A DNA stretch of 64,000 nt from assembly GCA_905221605.1 (NCBI GenBank), contig CAJNDS010002559.1, positions 204,501-268,500 of the forward strand, read 5' to 3'. How positions within the stretch are numbered: the stretch's first letter is position 1; the number at the start of each line of letters is the position of its first letter. The position numbers were made by a program, and so were the translations under genes. The stretch comes from Symbiodinium natans (Eukaryota; Sar; Dinophyceae; Suessiales; Symbiodiniaceae). Below the pieces are notes generated by a model, which did no database searches, was not told the origin of the DNA, and saw only the letters and a list, made by a program, of their open reading frames with translations. Shown here piece by piece: positions 20,203 through 29,016 of this stretch.

Positions 20203-20273
20203 CTTGGAAGCTCTTTTGACCTAGAAAGTGGGTTAGTAAGTTAGTTGACTAGCAAGTCAAAAGTGCTTCCAAG
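20203..20273. mobile_element. Small foldback element
   Basis: A 71-bp element with 18-bp inverted ends (CTTGGAAGCTCTTTTGAC against GTCAAAAGTGCTTCCAAG, one mismatch) next to a CCCTAAA array. A solo MITE-like element; no second copy seen. Confidence 0.6.
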
Positions 20274-20458
20274 CAAGCCCTAACCACAACAGTGGAAAAG
20301 AAGTTAATTAAAAAGGCTAACAAAAACTCTGTGAAGGTGGTCCCCTAGTATGGGCCCTTAAATGGGGACCCCTTATGTACCCCGTAGAAAAACACTATGA
20401 AACTCAAGAACCCATACGTCAGAGCCCTTTAAACATGGATGTTTCAACAATACTTTTA

Positions 20459-20530
20459 TATCGATATCCCCTGGGCATCCTTTATTGATTGTAATCAATA
20501 AACGTCATGGTAAATATATTGATATTGATT
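20459..20530 (+). repeat. Left terminal inverted repeat
   Basis: TATCGATA, then CCCTGGGCATCC, then TTATTGATTGTAATCAATAA, then ATTGATATTGATTC. The same blocks appear inverted at 31373-31444 with a 9-nt and an 11-nt length difference between blocks. Confidence 0.65.
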
Positions 20531-20760
20531 CCTTGCTTCCGAATTGATTTTTTCAATTAGAACTTAACATGCTGCATATTGATTTGATTTGGTATACAAA
20601 TAGTGTACATTTGTTGATTTTTATTTTGATTTTTTTATTGATTTGGATATTGATTTTCTGTTTTGCTTCGGAGTGCCGGTGCCTGCATTCATGAGCCTCG
20701 TTTGCATCGGCTCAAATCGAGAGGGAGGCCGGTAGGTTTTTGTTAAATTTCACCAGCGGC
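20531..20760 (+). promoter_or_regulatory. AT-rich subterminal region
   Basis: Repeated TTGATT motifs (more than ten) run from the inverted repeat to the 5' region of the first gene. The T-rich end (TTTTCTGTTTTGCTTCGGAG) could serve as a trans-splice acceptor. CACTA elements carry subterminal transposase-binding repeats at this position; that role here is inference. Confidence 0.45.
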
Positions 20761-20803
20761 GGCCTTGCTCGAGAAGGCGGCCAGAAGGTTTGTGTTTGAC
20801 CAG

Positions 20804-20826
20804 GGCGGCCTTGCTAAAAGGCTGCC
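20804..20826 (+). repeat. Hairpin just before the first start codon
   Basis: Arms GGCGGCCTT and AAGGCTGCC around loop GCTAA; one G-T wobble. The ATG lies 14 bp downstream. Confidence 0.8.
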
Positions 20827-20840
20827 TTGGAGCTGCCACC

Positions 20841-22028
20841 ATGGCGGTTGGAAAAGGTGGCGCCCGGCACTTTGCGAAACCGCATGTTGACGAGGGATTG
20901 TTGCTCAAGGTGCTGAGCAGCAATGCCGAAATAGTGGGGAGCATGGGTGCTTACGAATCCGTGAGCAAATCCCAAGCCTGCAACCCACAAGGGTGGATCC
21001 GAGTCCTGCCCTTGGTCAAAGGGTTGCTTCGCTTGGAGCCCACCTGCGAAGTGCACCCAGGCAATCTGAGAAGTGCCCTCCTCAACCTGCTCATGCAGGA
21101 GCCGGCTCTGAATCAGACGAAGTTCAATGGGAACACGTGGTGCAATATGCGGCTCGAAAGACTCGGAGTGATCTTGAGTCATTTCCGGAGACTGAGGCTC
21201 TCCGACGACTTGAGAGCCTGTGCAAGCAAGCTGACCTCTTGCGATTTTTTGCGACTCCAGTCCGTCGTGGAGTCAATCGTTGTGAAAGCAGAAACGAATA
21301 AAGAGAGGCCGCCTGAGAAAAGGCTTCCTGCAGCAAAGGGCGAGGAGCTCGAGGAGGGGCCACCGAAAAGGAGGCTGTCAGCAAAAGTGTCCCTGGACTC
21401 GGACGGCTGGCCGAAGTGCTTCCAAGAGGAGTCGCTCGGGGAGGGAGCCTTGGTGAAAGGTTCCGGTGACGAGGCTCTGGCCAGTGCAGAGGAGACTGCA
21501 GTTCCGGCCCTGCCAGAAGCAAGGCAGCCCCACTTCCTGAAACGAAGGGTTGGGAGGCTGGCTAAGGCCGGAGCTGCCGCCAACCCTTCGTTGGATGGCT
21601 CGGCCTTGAGAGCAACTATGGGCTTTAGCCCTTGCGAAAAGGGCAAAAAGGGCAAGGCACGACGTGGCCGAAAGAAAAAGAGCTCGGGGCCTGCTGCTTT
21701 GAGGAAGCCTGCCGCTAGCGAGGGCCTCCCGCCTTGCAAGAAGCCTGCAGCGAAGGAGAGCTTCCTTGCTGCGGAAAGGAAGGGCATCCTTCAGAAAAGG
21801 AAGCCTTGGGTGAAGCTGAAGGTGACGTATGCCTCCAAACCGGAGAGGGCCTACATCCAGGGCTGCAGCGGCCCGGGTGAAAAGAAAAGGCTCATCGTCG
21901 AAGTCTCCCGATACAGATCCGAATTGTATCGTGAACACATTGAAACCCTGTATAAGTTGTTGCAGGATGAGCATCTCACCAAGGCGGAAGCCATGGAGAT
22001 GAAGGAGGAGCTTTGCAACAACGAGTGA
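20841..22028 (+). CDS. Hypothetical protein, 395 aa, element gene 1
   Basis: ATG sits in GCCACCATGG, an ideal eukaryotic context; upstream in-frame codons lack another ATG. Residues about 12-150 look like a compact helical domain. The middle is Lys/Glu/Ala/Pro-rich and disordered. The C-terminus (about 330-395) is basic with a helix-rich end (SRYRSELYREHIETLYKLLQ). It may bind DNA or RNA, but no family is recognised. Four hairpins lie within the coding sequence (21009, 21444, 21628, 21787) and are read in different frames (PLVKG, ALVKG, PCEKG, ILQKR). If the block is a transposon, this could be an accessory protein (inference). Confidence 0.65.
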   Translation: MAVGKGGARHFAKPHVDEGLLLKVLSSNAEIVGSMGAYESVSKSQACNPQGWIRVLPLVKGLLRLEPTCEVHPGNLRSALLNLLMQEPALNQTKFNGNTWCNMRLERLGVILSHFRRLRLSDDLRACASKLTSCDFLRLQSVVESIVVKAETNKERPPEKRLPAAKGEELEEGPPKRRLSAKVSLDSDGWPKCFQEESLGEGALVKGSGDEALASAEETAVPALPEARQPHFLKRRVGRLAKAGAAANPSLDGSALRATMGFSPCEKGKKGKARRGRKKKSSGPAALRKPAASEGLPPCKKPAAKESFLAAERKGILQKRKPWVKLKVTYASKPERAYIQGCSGPGEKKRLIVEVSRYRSELYREHIETLYKLLQDEHLTKAEAMEMKEELCNNE

Positions 22029-22042
22029 GCTCTTCCGAAAAA

Positions 22043-22323
22043 GCCCTTGATGAAAGGGCCCTGTCACCTTGGGAAAAGGTTTCAGGCCTGCAACTTCTTG
22101 TCGCTAGCCCTTGCTAAAAGGGCTCTGTGACCTTGGGAAAAGGTTTGAAGCCTGCAACCTCTTGTCGCAAGCCCTTAAGCTAGCTGAAAAGGCTCTGTGA
22201 CCTTGAGGAAAGGTTGCAGGGCTGCAGCACTGGCCCCTGACCCTGAACCTTGGGAAAAGGTTTGAGGGCTGCAGGGCTGGCCCCACGGCCCTTTAACTTT
22301 GAGCTACCTCGAGAAAAGGTAGC
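22043..22323 (+). repeat. Cluster of eight hairpins after gene 1
   Basis: Stem-loops at 22043-22059, 22066-22080, 22106-22124, 22130-22144, 22170-22194 (expanded loop), 22200-22214, 22246-22262 and 22303-22323. All share CTT/AAG closing pairs and mostly GNNRA loops, with different stems. ACCTTGGGAAAAGGT recurs inside longer direct repeats. The cluster may act as a 3' UTR structure. Confidence 0.8.
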
Positions 22324-22469
22324 CGCTCGTCAGGTAGCCTCGACAGCTGCAAGCAGCAGTGTGTTTTTGAAGAAAAAGAGCTGAAGCCTGGGAAGGGTTT
22401 AGTTTAGGGTTTAGGGTGGCGGTTAGGGTTTAGGCTTTAGGGTTTAGGGTAGCGGCTTAAAGGGCTCAG

Positions 22470-22930
22470 GGGAAAGAGAGAGGTAGGTGGAGAGGAGCGG
22501 GACTGAAAAGAGAAGAGTAGGGAGAAGACTAGAGGCAAAGAGTAGGAGTAGGAGATGGTAGGAGCAGGAGTAGGAGTAGGAGTAGGACTATGGAGAGAAG
22601 AGAGACTGTGGAGAAGAGTAGGGAGAAGAGGATAGGAGGAAGAGTAGGAGTACGATCAGGAGTAGGAGTAGGGGTAGAGGTAGGGGTAGGGGTAGCAGTA
22701 GGAGTAGGAGTAGGAGTAGGGGTAGGAGTAGGAGTAGGAGTAGGCTTGGGGTGGGGGTAGGAGTAGGAGCAGGACTGGAAGCAGGGAGAGAAGAGAGAGG
22801 GCTGAGAAGAGTAGGAAAAAGTAGGCGGAAGCAGATGTAGAAGCAGGGGTTGGAGTAGGAATAGGAAAACTAGAGTAGGAAGGGAGAGAAGAGAGAGTGT
22901 GGAGGAGAGTAGGGAGAAGCAGGAGTGGGA
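22470..22930 (+). repeat. GGAGTA purine-rich minisatellite
   Basis: Imperfect GGAGTA / GGGGTA / GAGAAGAG units, almost all purine on this strand, running to the 5' region of gene 2. No gene. Confidence 0.8.
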
Positions 22931-23067
22931 GGAGTAGGGTCAGGCTTCAGGCCTCAGGCAGGGTCGAGGCAGGCAGGCAGGTCAAGGCAGGCAAGAAAGG
23001 TTCAGGCCCGAAGCTCCCTGCCTCCGCCGCAGCTTTTGGCTTAAGTGTACAGCTAGTGTGGCCCGCC

Positions 23068-24579
23068 ATGTCTTGGTGGGGCTGGAGCTCGTGGAGCTGG
23101 AGCCAGTCCGACGACTGGGACTGGCAGCAGAACAGATGGTGGTGGGAAGGTTACCAAGCTGCCCTTGATGAAAGGGCGGCTTGGTTGTGGCAGGAGGAGG
23201 AGGACCGGAGGACGGCTCAGTGGTACCAGGAGGAGGAAGACCGAAAGTGGTGGCAGGAGGAGGAAGGGAGCAAAGCTGCCCTTGCTGAAAGGGCACTGCA
23301 GGAGGGGGTTATAGGAAGGGTGCCGCCGGAGGTGATAGGAGGTGGCACCGGCAGCAAGAAGAAAAAAAGAAACAACAAGGGCCGTGTTGCAGGCTCCGGC
23401 ACGGTCAGCAATGCCCGGAGACTGGAGTTTCAGAAAAAAGGCTTGCAAAGAAGGCTGGAGCGGGAGGAGGCAGAGAGGAAAGCTCAAGAGGAGGCGGAGG
23501 AAGAGGAGGGAGACGACGACGGAGACGACGACGACAAGAAGGAAAAGAAGAAAGTCACCCTTGTTGAAAGGGCGGCTCGACAGGCTCGAGAGTTCGGGCC
23601 AAGCGAGAAGCAGAACGAGAAGGAGGCTGCTGTCCTGGGCAGTGGCGACGTCGACAGGTCGTCCAGCTCCAGCAGCAGTCTGCTGGACACCACCCTTGAT
23701 AAAAGGGAGAAGAAGAAGGCCAAGACCCCAGACGAAGCAGCTTCTGAGAGGGCTGAAGAGCTGAAGGCTGCCCTTGCTGAAAGGGCCCCTGCTGCTTTCT
23801 CGAAGTCTCCAAGGGGCAGTGTGGCTCTGGCTGTGAAGACAAAGAAGGAGGAGGAGGAGGCTGCCCTTGCTGAAAGGGCGGCCCGAAGGCAGAAAAAGTT
23901 CCAAGAGTCCAAGACTGGACTCTACTTGGACGACGAAGAGGAAAAGGAGGAGGACAAAGTCAAAGAGGAGAAGGAGTCGCCGCCTGGCTCTGTCACGGTG
24001 GACTCGGTGACAAGTGCCTCGGTGCCGGACCATGCCTCGATGGAGGCCTCCTCGGCGGCTCGGTCTAGGGGCCACGGAGAGTCCTTGGGCAAAGGACCGC
24101 AGACGTGGCAGGTGAAGTTTCCGGCCGCCCTTGGTAAAAGGGTGGCCATCGACTTCCACCACGTCTTGGAGGTCGAAGGTGCCTGCTGGAGCAGGGTGCC
24201 CACAGAGAATATCTCGGCGGTGCAAGCCTTGCGAGAAAGTGGCTACTGGGTCTGCCTGCTCTCCTACTCCGGTCGCGACAGAGAGGCGGAGACCCGGCGG
24301 ACCCTGAAGGCCCTGGAGGAGCAGCACGGCCTGGTCTTTGACGACAAGAGGTTCGTGAGGGCCCACCTTGGTAAAAGGGGGAAAGCACAGCTGTGCAAGA
24401 CCCTCGCGATCACGGACCTCTTCGATGATCGCGACGACATCTTGTGGGAGGCTTCGACTTTGGGCATTATGGACTGGGCGATACGTAAGGCCCGGCAGCA
24501 CCACTACGGCCATGCAAGGGCCTACAACACCCTCGCCGATGCCGTGGAGGCTTTCTTGGAAAGCAAGCAAGACAAGTGA
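23068..24579 (+). CDS. Trp-rich/acidic protein with degenerate HAD-like C-terminus, 503 aa, element gene 2
   Basis: ATG is in GCCCGCCATGT; the frame is open upstream but without ATG. The first 30 residues are Trp/Ser-rich (SWWGWSSWSWSQ). Residues about 35-340 are highly charged, probably coiled coil. The last 145 residues resemble a HAD fold: VAIDFHHVLEV for motif I, CLLSYSGR for motif II, GKAQLCK for the Lys of motif III and DLFDDRDD for motif IV. Motif I has His where catalytic HADs have the second Asp, so activity is doubtful. Eight hairpins are in the coding sequence, five of them read as A-L-A/D-E-R or T-L-V-E-R. The long antisense frame is a shadow. Confidence 0.65.
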   Translation: MSWWGWSSWSWSQSDDWDWQQNRWWWEGYQAALDERAAWLWQEEEDRRTAQWYQEEEDRKWWQEEEGSKAALAERALQEGVIGRVPPEVIGGGTGSKKKKRNNKGRVAGSGTVSNARRLEFQKKGLQRRLEREEAERKAQEEAEEEEGDDDGDDDDKKEKKKVTLVERAARQAREFGPSEKQNEKEAAVLGSGDVDRSSSSSSSLLDTTLDKREKKKAKTPDEAASERAEELKAALAERAPAAFSKSPRGSVALAVKTKKEEEEAALAERAARRQKKFQESKTGLYLDDEEEKEEDKVKEEKESPPGSVTVDSVTSASVPDHASMEASSAARSRGHGESLGKGPQTWQVKFPAALGKRVAIDFHHVLEVEGACWSRVPTENISAVQALRESGYWVCLLSYSGRDREAETRRTLKALEEQHGLVFDDKRFVRAHLGKRGKAQLCKTLAITDLFDDRDDILWEASTLGIMDWAIRKARQHHYGHARAYNTLADAVEAFLESKQDK

Positions 24580-24590
24580 TAGCCTCCACG

Positions 24591-24767
24591 GGCCCTTGTT
24601 AAAAGGGCCGGCAGGCCTTGATAAAAGGCATGTTGCATCGAGCGAGGGTGTAGCAGCAGCCTCCCACAGATGCCTTGATAAAAGGCATCATGCAGCCAAA
24701 CCGCCCTTGAGAAAAGGGCCGTTCGACCCTTGATGAAAGGGTCTCCGGAGCCTTGAGAAAAGGCTCC
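24591..24767 (+). repeat. Cluster of six hairpins after gene 2
   Basis: Stem-loops at 24591-24609, 24615-24629, 24669-24689 (GATGCCTT/AAGGCATC), 24703-24719, 24725-24743 (GACCCTT/AAGGGTC) and 24747-24767 (GGAGCCTT/AAGGCTCC). Loops are GTTAA, GATAA, GATAA, GAGAA, GATGA and GAGAA. Each stem is different and each is fully paired. Confidence 0.85.
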
Positions 24768-24959
24768 TTGTAGCCTAGCTACAAGCTGGTGCTCGAGGGC
24801 AGCTTATGAATTAAGTATAAGTAGGCCTAAGCCTCAACCCTAGCTATGCAATACATGTAAACCATAAGACCCTAAAGCCTGAAACCCTTAGTAAGTATAA
24901 GCTGCTCGAGGCCACCAGCTCAGAAGTTTCACCCAAGACAGCTCGGCTTTTCGAGCCTA

Positions 24960-25565
24960 AACAGGGGTCTGGGGAGGGTTGGGGTGGTTTCAGGTTTAGG
25001 GTTTAGATGTTCGAGGTTTTAGGTTTAAGGCCTTAGGGTTTACAGGTTTAGGGTTTAGGCTCTAGGGTTCAGGGATTGAGGTTTAGGGTCGGTTCCGGAT
25101 TTAGGGTTTGGGGTTTAAGGTTTAGGGTGGAAAGATTAGGCTTTAGAGGTTTGGGTTTTGAGGTTTAAGGACTTAGGGTTTACAGGTTTAGGGTTTAGGT
25201 TCTAGGGTTTAGGGATTGAGGTTTAGGGTCGGTTGAGGATTTAGGGTTTCAGGGTTCGGTGTTTGGGGTTTCAGGTTTAGGGTTTAAAGTTTAGGGTTAG
25301 GGGTTTCAGGTTTAAGGCCTTAGGATTTTTTAGAGGTTTAGGGTTTAGGTTCTAGGGTTTAGGGATTGAGGTTTAGGGTCGGTTCAGGCTTTAGGGTTTC
25401 AGGGTTCATTGTTTAGGGTTTAAGGTTTAGGGTTTAAGGCTTAGGGTTTCGAGGTTTGGGGTTCGCCCTTCGGGTTTATAGGTTTAGGGCTCAGGGTTTA
25501 GGGTTTAGGGTTTAAGGTTTAGGGTTTAGGGTTTAAGGTCTTAGGCATTACAGGTTTAAGGTTCA
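24960..25565 (+). repeat. Degenerate telomeric higher-order repeat
   Basis: TTTAGGG-derived tract in which a larger block (GGTTTAGGGTTTAGGTTCTA, then GGGATTGAGGTTTAGGGTCGG) recurs about three times at roughly 130-180 bp spacing. No gene. Confidence 0.7.
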
Positions 25566-25570
25566 GGGAG

Positions 25571-25640
25571 TAAAAATGGTGTAGAGTTGGAGCTACTTTG
25601 TTTTTGCTGTTGGTCCTTGTTTTTTTGTGCATGGTCTGGG
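25571..25640 (+). repeat. Duplicated leader-like segment, copy 1
   Basis: ATGGTGTAGAGTTGGAGCTA followed by TTTGTTTTTGCTG resembles 26905-26975 upstream of gene 3. Both copies follow a telomeric-like tract. Possibly the 5' end of a lost gene unit. Confidence 0.45.
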
Positions 25641-25859
25641 GACGGGAGGGGTCGTAGCGCGCAAAACTGCCCCCCCGGGCAAACATACAAGACACAGTAA
25701 GCCCGAAACCAAATAAATGGTCCTTGCTAAAAGGATTATTTGTTTGGTTCCCGAACCAGCTGATAGCGCACAAACCGCCTGGAGCAACAAAACCGAGCCC
25801 ACGCCAAAACAATTATGTCCAGCCTTGGCCCACAAAATACCAAAAATACTTGATTGATT

Positions 25860-25878
25860 GGACCTTTTATCAAGGCCC
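25860..25878 (-). repeat. Hairpin in reverse orientation
   Basis: On the minus strand CCTTGATAAAAGG with extended arms (GATTGG...CAATC with small mismatches). One of only two family members facing left. Confidence 0.75.
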
Positions 25879-25918
25879 AATCCACCACGATGTCATCCAA
25901 AACAGAACCGAAAGAACC

Positions 25919-26042
25919 TGATCAAATCTGATCAAACCTGATCAAACCTGATCAAATCTGATCAAAACCTGATCAAACCATGTTTTGATCAGGTTTGATC
26001 AGGTTTGATCAGGTTTTGATCAGATTTGATCAGATTTGATCA
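25919..26042. repeat. 124-bp palindrome of TGATCA units
   Basis: Six TGATCAAAYC-type units are followed, after a three-base ATG centre, by six units in inverse orientation. The arms pair almost completely, and each TGATCA is itself a palindrome. Cruciform-prone; possible protein-binding array. Confidence 0.9.
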
Positions 26043-26089
26043 GGTTTGTTCGGGTCGTTCCCCGTGACATAAAACCCCGGTCCAGATTT

Positions 26090-26116
26090 GTTTCACCCTT
26101 TTCCCAAGGGCGAAAC
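26090..26116 (-). repeat. Long hairpin in reverse orientation
   Basis: Arms GTTTCACCCTT and AAGGGCGAAAC with loop TTCCC (sense loop GGGAA); 11 pairs, one G-T wobble. With 25860-25878 it brackets the TGATCA palindrome. Confidence 0.8.
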
Positions 26117-26264
26117 AGACAGGAATCAAAAGGAAACACACCTCAACAAAGTGTCATTAACAGCCGACACCAACACAATGGCAGGAATTTACAATCACAA
26201 ACCAAGCAAACCACGACATAGAAAGCAAGCAGACACACTGGCAGCATAGCAGGAGACCAGCAGC

Positions 26265-26480
26265 CCTAAACCCTAAACCCTAAACCCTAAACCCTAAACC
26301 CTTAACCCTTAACCCTAAACCCTAAACCCTAAACCCTTAACCCTTAACCCTTAACCCTGAACCCTGAACCCTGAACCCTTAACCCTTAACCCTTAACCCT
26401 TAAGCCCTTAACCCTTAACCCTAAACCCTAAACCCTAAACCCTTAACTCTAAACCCTAAACCCTAAACCCTAAACCATAA
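26265..26480 (-). repeat. CCCTAAA / CCCTTAA variant array
   Basis: CCCTAAA units alternate with blocks of CCCTTAA and CCCTGAA units; variants are clustered, showing local amplification. Confidence 0.9.
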
Positions 26481-27030
26481 GAGACGACAACAACCAAAGC
26501 ACACCACACCAAAGCACAGGAAACGACACCACAGCCAACCCAACCCAATAGATGCCAACACATCAAAACACACGAGACCAAACCACACCACATGCTACAC
26601 CAAACCAGATTCTTAAGCAAACCCAACCGAGCCCAACCCAGGCCAACCCAGGCCACCCCAACGGCACAAGGATCCCTAAACCATACACATAATCATTGGT
26701 AACTGGGGTTTGGGGTCTAAGGTGTCGGGTTTAGGGTTAGAGGTGCAGGCTTTAGATGTTGGGGTTTAAGCTGTAAGGCCTTTCGGTTCTAAGGTGTAGG
26801 GATTAGGGTCGAGGGTTTAGGGCTTGGGGTTTAGGGTCGGTTGAGTGTTTAAGACTACATCTATGTATCTGTCTATATACATACATATGCATATTATAGG
26901 GTCGTACATGTGGTGTAGGGTTGGGGCTAGGGTCCGTTTTTGCTGCTCTCTCGTGGTGTTTCGTGTTGTGTCATGGTACGTGCATGCATGCAGTATTGTG
27001 TAGCTAAAGGACTGCTCCTGATCGAGATTT
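26481..27030 (+). promoter_or_regulatory. Upstream region of gene 3
   Basis: AC-rich unique DNA, a degenerate telomeric tract (26700-26850) and then the second leader-like segment (26905-26975). TGTACAG shortly before the gene 3 ATG could be an acceptor. AGCTAGTGT occurs just upstream of the ATGs of genes 2 and 3. Confidence 0.35.
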
Positions 27031-27087
27031 TTGGTCGCAGCTGCAGAGATCAAGTATATAGCTAGTGTACAGCGAATCCCCGGAGCC

Positions 27088-28272
27088 ATGGGAAAAAACG
27101 TGAAAAAGGCCATGAAGGCCAAAGGCTCTGCCTTGGTAAAAGGTAGGGCTGTGCAGCGGAAGCCGGCAGGGATCTTAAAGGTATCCCTGAAAGCCAGGAA
27201 CCTAGCCAAGCTAGGGAAGCTGAAGCTGTCCGAGAAAGTCGAAGCCGTGGGAAAGGAAGCGACGGCGGAGGAGGCGGCGGCCTTGCTAAAAGGTGCCATG
27301 ACGAAAAAGGAGCACAGTGCCGCCTGGAGTCGCCACCAGACGTTTCTCAACCAGAACCCCGAGGAGAAGGAAAAGTACGATGCCCTCTCCAAGACGGAGA
27401 AAGGCAATGCCACTGCCATGTTCCTTGTGAAAAAGGAGCATCCGAAGTTCCTGACGGTGCAGGAGTCCTTCTCAGCGAACAACTCCCTTGTTAAAAGGGA
27501 GGTGTGGAAAAGCGAGCAGCAAATGCTCCAGGCCTTCAGCGAACAGGAGTTTCTCCTCCACTTGGAGTCCGGAAGGATCCAGTACAGGCAGGATCCTTGG
27601 ACGGCCAATGTGTGGAATTACCGGGACTTGGGTGATGTGAAGAAGCACAGCACGGTGAACTCCAAGAAGGAGTGGTCCTTGGCTCAGGAGTACAAGCCGC
27701 AAGAAGATGACGAGTCCGAGTTTCAGAAGTGGAAGAGCAAGGACCTTGCCCTTCTGCTTCAAGACGTGCAGGAAGGAAAAGGCAAAGGAAAGGGCGGCGG
27801 CGGAGGAAAGGCCTTGGGAAAAGGCGACTGGGGCAAGAAAGGCAAAGGCTCTGCCAAGGGACAGCAAGCTCTTCAGGAAAAGGAGGACAACCAGCTGGCC
27901 CTTCAGGACGGCAAAGTCGAGGAAGAGGAGACCGAGGAAAGCTGGCACAAGGCACTCGGGAAAGCCAAGAAAGCGCGAGATCAGATGTCTCGGGAAGGCT
28001 CGGATTTGGAGGCAGCAATCAAAATGGCGACCGCCAGCAAGCGACTCACGAAAGTGGCGAAGAAGGAAGCAGAGGCCACTTTGGCAGACTGCTACAAGTA
28101 CCACGAAGCCCTGAAAGTTGTGCTGGTCAAGAAAGAGAAGGGGCTTTCCTTCAAGGGCCTCAAAGAGCTTCTCACCGAAGCAGCTGCGGCTGCTAAAGCC
28201 GCCAAAGACGAAGCCAAAGAGCTGAACCAGCTGGCCAGAAAGACTGCCTCGAAGGCTTCCTCGAAAAAGTGA
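27088..28272 (+). CDS. Hypothetical Lys/Ala-rich protein, 394 aa, element gene 3
   Basis: ATG is in GGAGCCATGGG. The first 60 residues are basic (possible nuclear signal). Residues about 75-225 form a globular domain with HSAAWSRHQTFLNQNPEEKE and WTANVWNYRDLGDV, not recognised. A Gly/Lys low-complexity stretch lies near 235-270. The C-terminal 120 residues are a charged helix. Four hairpins are inside the coding sequence (27130, 27277, 27483, 27811), read as ALVKG, ALLKG, SLVKR and ALGKG. Antisense frames here are shadows. Confidence 0.65.
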   Translation: MGKNVKKAMKAKGSALVKGRAVQRKPAGILKVSLKARNLAKLGKLKLSEKVEAVGKEATAEEAAALLKGAMTKKEHSAAWSRHQTFLNQNPEEKEKYDALSKTEKGNATAMFLVKKEHPKFLTVQESFSANNSLVKREVWKSEQQMLQAFSEQEFLLHLESGRIQYRQDPWTANVWNYRDLGDVKKHSTVNSKKEWSLAQEYKPQEDDESEFQKWKSKDLALLLQDVQEGKGKGKGGGGGKALGKGDWGKKGKGSAKGQQALQEKEDNQLALQDGKVEEEETEESWHKALGKAKKARDQMSREGSDLEAAIKMATASKRLTKVAKKEAEATLADCYKYHEALKVVLVKKEKGLSFKGLKELLTEAAAAAKAAKDEAKELNQLARKTASKASSKK

Positions 28273-28331
28273 GAAGTCTGCCTTTGCTGCAGTTTTGCTT
28301 GACAAGGGTCCTCTGCTGGAGGGCCCTCCAC

Positions 28332-28456
28332 AGCCTTGAGAAAAGGCTCTCCTGCACTTTGAGCAGTTTTGCTTTACAAGGGCCCTACCTTGAGAAAAGG
28401 GGGCCTCGAGGTTCTCCCTGAGCGCCTGTGCGGGCGACCTTGCTAAAAGGTCGCCC
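28332..28456 (+). repeat. Cluster of three hairpins after gene 3
   Basis: 28332-28348 (AGCCTT/AAGGCT), 28380-28404 (imperfect, GGCCC ends) and 28432-28456 with ten perfect pairs (GGGCGACCTT/AAGGTCGCCC, loop GCTAA). Confidence 0.88.
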
Positions 28457-28958
28457 TGTGACCGGTGTTGGCGACCGCTGAAAGGCTGTCGTCTCACACG
28501 TGTGTCACTGCATAGCAAATTTCAGCATCAGCCGGGGCATGGTCTTTCTAGTGGTTTTAGAAAAAGATTTCTAGATATACCCATGACTAAATACATTTGT
28601 GTTCTTGTTGCACCGGCTTATAGCTTGCTGTTTTCCGAGACCCAGCATTCCTGCTGTTCCCACTTGAAGAAACATTATATATGCTGCCGGCAAGTGTTTC
28701 GTGTAGGTCGTGTTTGCTTCCTGCTTGCTACTGAAGCCGCCCCTGCCTGCAGTTTCGGCCCCAGGTAGAGTGAGCAGAGTAGGTTCTGGGACCCTGAAGC
28801 TTTAAGCCCCAGCCTGAGACCCTGCAGCCTCTGCACAAGCTTCACAGCACGTTCTTGGCCCCTAAAGCTTTAAGCTCAAGGCTCAGACCCTGCAGGAAAG
28901 CCTCAGCCCTAAAGTCCAGCCCTAAACTCTTCTAGCCGTGCCTTGAGGAATGGTTTTT
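28457..28958 (+). other. Non-coding spacer between genes 3 and 4
   Basis: Unique DNA without a supported frame. Segment 28790-28930 holds two imperfect copies of a CTTTAAGC...AGACCCTGCAG block. Confidence 0.5.
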
Positions 28959-29001
28959 CCTAAGCCTTGCTGAAAGGCCTAGGCAGCCTTGAGAAAAGGC
29001 T
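28959..29001 (+). repeat. Two hairpins before gene 4
   Basis: 28959-28983 (CCTAAGCCTT/AAGGCCTAGG, one mismatch, loop GCTGA) and 28985-29001 (AGCCTT/AAGGCT, loop GAGAA). Confidence 0.85.
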
Positions 29002-29016
29002 ATCCTGCAGTGCTGC

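Noticed and set aside
21179-22067. Minus-strand frames of 202 and 229 residues opposite gene 1
   Set aside because: Antisense shadows; no recognisable domain.
23053-24570. 505-residue minus-strand frame opposite gene 2
   Set aside because: Its Leu/Ser/Pro-rich composition mirrors the Glu/Lys/Ala codons of the sense gene. It has no motif, and hairpins read from this side give repeated PFxxG peptides. Shadow frame.
26817-27608. 263-residue minus-strand frame
   Set aside because: Runs antisense to gene 3 and ends in translated telomeric repeat (TLNPKP).
27472-28518. 348-residue minus-strand frame opposite gene 3
   Set aside because: Antisense shadow of a Lys/Ala-rich gene; no motif or start context.
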